From: Nitrospinaceae bacterium
GTDB lineage: Bacteria; UBA8248
Length of the DNA stretch: 54,789 bases
Reading direction: 5' to 3'
Assembly (NCBI GenBank): GCA_018669005.1
Contig: JABJAL010000049.1
Location: 1-54,789, forward strand
Shown here in pieces: positions 52,581 through 54,789 of the stretch. The notes beneath the pieces were generated by a model. It ran no database searches, was not told the origin of the DNA, and saw nothing but the letters and a program-made list of their open reading frames with translations. Each line of letters opens with the position of its first letter. The first letter of the stretch is position 1. Made by a program: the position numbers and the translations under genes.

Positions 52581-52853
52581 CTAGCCGCGTGGTTTCTTCT
52601 TCTCTTCTTCTTTGAATTTCATTGAGCGAATTAGAGAGTGCATCCATTGAGGAAGTTTTGGGGGCGCTTCTCCTGTTTTATCCCCATCGTTATTTTCTTT
52701 TTTGTCTGGATCTTGGGAAGGCTGTTTCTCCTCTCCGGCTATCCAACTAGATCTCTGGCGATGAATGTGAGAAAGGCCTAGTAAGGAAGGCTGCCTCAAG
52801 GATGGATGATTCGAACTCACTTCGGTACGTGGCGATTCTGGATAATTCAGCAT
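52581..52853 (-). CDS. Small hypothetical hydrophilic protein
   Basis: This gene is not recognised. The 90-residue product is highly polar, with no membrane segment; the middle (DPDKKENNDGDKTGEAPPK) is probably disordered and the end is basic (KEEEKKKPRG). It is supported by a strong ribosome site AAGGAG seven T before ATG 52853. That site lies in the 3' arm of a terminator-like hairpin (52854-52892), as for the TauE gene. It follows a frameshifted small frame (52927-53089) on the same strand and is convergent with the tetrahaem cytochrome gene. Confidence 0.55.
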   Translation of the reverse strand: MLNYPESPRTEVSSNHPSLRQPSLLGLSHIHRQRSSWIAGEEKQPSQDPDKKENNDGDKTGEAPPKLPQWMHSLIRSMKFKEEEKKKPRG

Positions 52854-52892
52854 AAAAAAACTCCTTGCACATAAAGTCTTTCGCGCAAGGAG
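52854..52892 (-). promoter_or_regulatory. Terminator-like hairpin holding the Shine-Dalgarno of the 52853 gene
   Basis: On the minus strand CTCCTTGC pairs with GCAAGGAG across a 16-base loop, seven T follow, and then the ATG. The AAGGAG of the 3' arm is the ribosome site and the T run is the spacer. This is the same plan as at 45383-45420. Confidence 0.65.
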
Positions 52893-52926
52893 CAGAACCC
52901 CTCACTTTCGTTCGGCAGGCCAACCA

Positions 52927-53089
52927 TCAGCCGAATATCCGCTGACTTGTGCCTTTGCGCCCCCGCTTCACAACGAGTTTGCCGTTATCGCGAAAGAACT
53001 GTTTGGTCCGGCTATCCGTTTCCCCTCTTGGCTACGAATAACCCTGACCTGTTGGTATCCAATATGGGACCTGATTTCATTTTCTGCAT
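52927..53089 (-). pseudogene. Small basic protein frame with one-base frameshift
   Basis: From ATG 53089 the minus strand reads MQKMKSGPILDTNRSGLFVA then KRGNG and a TAG at 53012. In the neighbouring frame the sequence continues RTKQFFRDNGKLVVKRGRKG then TSQRIFG and a TGA at 52927. Removing one G from the GGGG run at 53022-53025 joins them into one protein of about 53 residues. No start exists for the second part alone. It could be a decayed gene, a sequencing error or programmed slippage. The family is not recognised. Bases 53090-53246 hold nothing else that I recognise. Confidence 0.4.
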
Positions 53090-53246
53090 TAGGATACTGT
53101 AAGATTTTTGTTTATTTTGCATTGAATTTAACAGCAATAATAAAACTGGGCTGATGCCTCATCATCCAAATTGATGCGTAAAATACTATTTTTGAAAATA
53201 TTTTTTGATCCTGGCGAGGTGGGTATTTTGTCAGGGCGGCTACGAA

Positions 53247-54503
53247 TTAATTCCCCGCTTTCGGAATTTCATCCCATCTTGTCGTATAGCGGGGGGAGCA
53301 GTGGTTGGATTTCCGCCGCCAGGTGGTGCGAAATCCCTCTGACCCGTAACGGATGGTTCCCCGGCCCATCTGTCCGTTGATGGTGTCGATGGCCTGCATC
53401 AGCTCCGGCTGCCAGCAGCTATCGGTGGCGAAAAGCTCTGTCTGTGTGCTTTCCGCCGGGCTCAAGTCGAGCAGCATTACCCCCGCCTTGTGGTAGCGAT
53501 AGCCGGGCTTATAAACCCGCTCGATAGCCTCAAGGGCGTGGTGGATTAGCTCCCCGGTGTTGTCGGTTGGCACCTCAAGGCTCACAGAGGTGGCGCTGCT
53601 GTACTGATGGTCTTTTTTGCTGAAATGGTTTGTGTGGGCGAAAACAGAGAGGGTGCGCGCCGCGAGGCGCCCACTGCGAAGTTTTTCTGCGGCGCGGGTC
53701 ATGTAGTAGGAAACGCCCTCCTTGAGGTCTTGCTGTGTCGTGACTTTTTTGCCGAAAGCGCGGGAGACGATAATCTGTTTTTTGGGAGGCGGCGCTTTTT
53801 CGAGTGCAATGCAGGATATTCCCTGAAGCTCATAGCAGGTGCGCTGGAGCACGACGCTGAAGCCTTTTCGAATAAATCTTGGGTCGGCATCGGCCAGTGC
53901 CAGTGCGGAGTGGATTCCCCGCTCTTCGAGTTTTTTACTCCAGCGCGAGCCCACGCCCCAGACATCGCGGGCGTCCATGCCGGCCAGTGCGGCGCGGATG
54001 GCCGCTTTCTCGAAAAGCGAGAAGACGCCACCGTTTTTTTTGGCGAGGCGGTTTGCCGCCTTGGCGAGGGTTTTTGTGGGGCCGATTCCGACGCCGACGG
54101 GAATGCCCGTCCACTGACGCACCCTCTGGCCGATTTCTCTTCCATGTGCCTCTAAGTCGAGCCCCGCGATATTGCCGAGGTCGAGGAAGCATTCATCGAT
54201 GGAATAGACCTCGACGGATGGCGCTAGCTCATCGAAAATCATGCGCACGCGCGCCGACATGTCGCCGTAGAGTACGTAGTTGGAGCTGAGTGCGAGACCG
54301 CTTACCCTTTCAAGCTCTGGGCGCACTTCGTGCCAGGGGGCGCCCATCGGGATGCCTGCGGCCTTGGCCTCGGGGGAGCGGGAGATTACGTTGCCATCGT
54401 TGTTGGAGAGAATGACGACAATTCTTCCCTCTAGTTTTGGATTGAAAACCCGCTCGCACGAAACGTAGAAATTATTGCAGTCTACCAGGGCGAATGCGCG
54501 CAT
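53247..54503 (-). CDS. umuC: Error-prone DNA polymerase V subunit UmuC (Y family)
   Basis: UmuC copies past DNA lesions in the SOS response. The 418-residue protein has the palm residues in FALVDCNNFYVSCERVF (about 5-20) and the catalytic YSIDECFLDL near 100, then the helix-hairpin-helix LAGMDARDVWGVGSRWSKKL near 195-215 and the little-finger domain (about 240-360). The conserved C-terminal UmuC tail ends IRYGSEGFRTTWRRKSNHCS then PRYTTRWDEIP, intact. ATG 54503 follows the umuD stop with GTG 54506 as alternative; the pair is translationally coupled. Confidence 0.96.
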   Translation of the reverse strand: MRAFALVDCNNFYVSCERVFNPKLEGRIVVILSNNDGNVISRSPEAKAAGIPMGAPWHEVRPELERVSGLALSSNYVLYGDMSARVRMIFDELAPSVEVYSIDECFLDLGNIAGLDLEAHGREIGQRVRQWTGIPVGVGIGPTKTLAKAANRLAKKNGGVFSLFEKAAIRAALAGMDARDVWGVGSRWSKKLEERGIHSALALADADPRFIRKGFSVVLQRTCYELQGISCIALEKAPPPKKQIIVSRAFGKKVTTQQDLKEGVSYYMTRAAEKLRSGRLAARTLSVFAHTNHFSKKDHQYSSATSVSLEVPTDNTGELIHHALEAIERVYKPGYRYHKAGVMLLDLSPAESTQTELFATDSCWQPELMQAIDTINGQMGRGTIRYGSEGFRTTWRRKSNHCSPRYTTRWDEIPKAGN

Positions 54504-54506
54504 CAC

Positions 54507-54788
54507 TCAAAGGGCGTGGATTACGCTTGTCACCACGCCCCATATCTCGAAATCCATGTCGTCGATGATATCGAACGAGGGGAAGGCGTTGTTTTCGGGA
54601 AGAAGACGGAGCGTGCCGTCTTTCTTTTCAAGACGCTTGACGGTGAACTCGCCGCTGAGGACGGCGACGACGATTTTTCTGTCGCGGGGCTCAAGGGAGC
54701 GGTCTACCACGAGAATATCTCCGGAATGGATACCCGCCCCGATCATCGAATCGCCGTCGGCGCGCACAAAGAAAGTGGCGGCGGGGCG
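54507..54788 (-). CDS. umuD: UmuD (LexA-like autoprotease), 3' part, cut by window edge
   Basis: UmuD is cleaved with RecA help to UmuD', which with UmuC forms polymerase V. The window holds the peptidase domain: the frame enters from the right edge as ATFFVRADGDSMIGAGI, with the serine nucleophile in GDSM, and the lysine partner in GEFTVKRLEKK. A GTG at 54767 is internal, not the start. The Cys-Gly or Ala-Gly cleavage site lies outside the window. It is co-transcribed with umuC; the LexA box would be off the edge. Confidence 0.93.
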   Translation of the reverse strand, partial: RPAATFFVRADGDSMIGAGIHSGDILVVDRSLEPRDRKIVVAVLSGEFTVKRLEKKDGTLRLLPENNAFPSFDIIDDMDFEIWGVVTSVIHAL

Positions 54789-54789
54789 C

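Noticed and set aside
1-54789. CRISPR array, rRNA or complete tRNA gene
   Set aside because: No regularly spaced repeats, rRNA sequence or full cloverleaf were seen; only tRNA-like 3' ends in scars.

Overview
The window reads as chromosome of a Gram-negative, respiring heterotroph. Signs are periplasmic binding proteins with Sec and Tat signals, a TatA subunit, c-type cytochromes and a Rieske/cytochrome b complex. Many binding-protein transporters for organic substrates and a urea uptake plus urease locus point to a free-living or host-associated scavenger. I cannot name the phylum; a deltaproteobacterial-like or Tectomicrobia-like lineage is only a guess. Two AhpD-like genes carry an in-frame TGA exactly where the family has its redox cysteine, and each TGA is followed by a SECIS-like hairpin. 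The host therefore probably decodes selenocysteine, although no sel gene lies in the window.

Layout. 1-5.7 kb is a scarred region: five copies or fragments of one degenerate insertion-sequence family, a 172-bp miniature element with the same ends, a tyrosine-recombinase 3' fragment, a split GNAT acetyltransferase, an EamA exporter, selenoprotein candidate 1, rsgA flanked by 22-bp inverted repeats, and an orphan tatA. 5.7-13.9 kb is a LysR regulator divergent from an ABC uptake operon (binding protein, fused permease, ATPase) followed by an LVIVD-repeat protein, a metallo-beta-lactamase-fold protein and a PPC/DUF296 protein. At 13.9-14.2 kb another scar repeats the insertion-sequence end, tRNA-like 3' end, terminator and integrase 3' end seen at 2.1-2.4 kb. 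14.2-18 kb has an FMN hydroxy-acid oxidase, a signal-less TRAP-type binding protein and selenoprotein candidate 2, a fused two-domain form.

18.3-29.3 kb is one co-directional urea locus, urtABCDE-ureABCEFGD: ABC uptake of urea feeding a nickel urease and its maturation proteins. 29.4-34.8 kb holds a beta-hydroxyacid dehydrogenase and a family-5 binding protein with a PPC/DUF296 paralogue and DppB/DppC-type permeases, but no ATPase. 35.1-45.3 kb is a catabolic neighbourhood: ThDP enzyme, bicupin, enolase-superfamily enzyme, FAH-family enzyme, EamA exporter, and tandem CocE/NonD hydrolases. 45.4-46.2 kb is a TauE/SafE exporter whose Shine-Dalgarno lies in a terminator-like hairpin.

46.5-52.5 kb is an electron-transfer operon: Rrf2 regulator, monohaem cytochrome c, GltD-like flavo-iron-sulfur protein, Rieske protein, b6-type cytochrome b, and anchored tetrahaem cytochrome c. 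It looks like a quinol:cytochrome c complex with a cytoplasmic NAD(P)H module. 52.5-54.8 kb has small genes on the minus strand, one with a hairpin start like that of tauE and one frameshifted, then umuC and the 3' part of umuD at the window edge.
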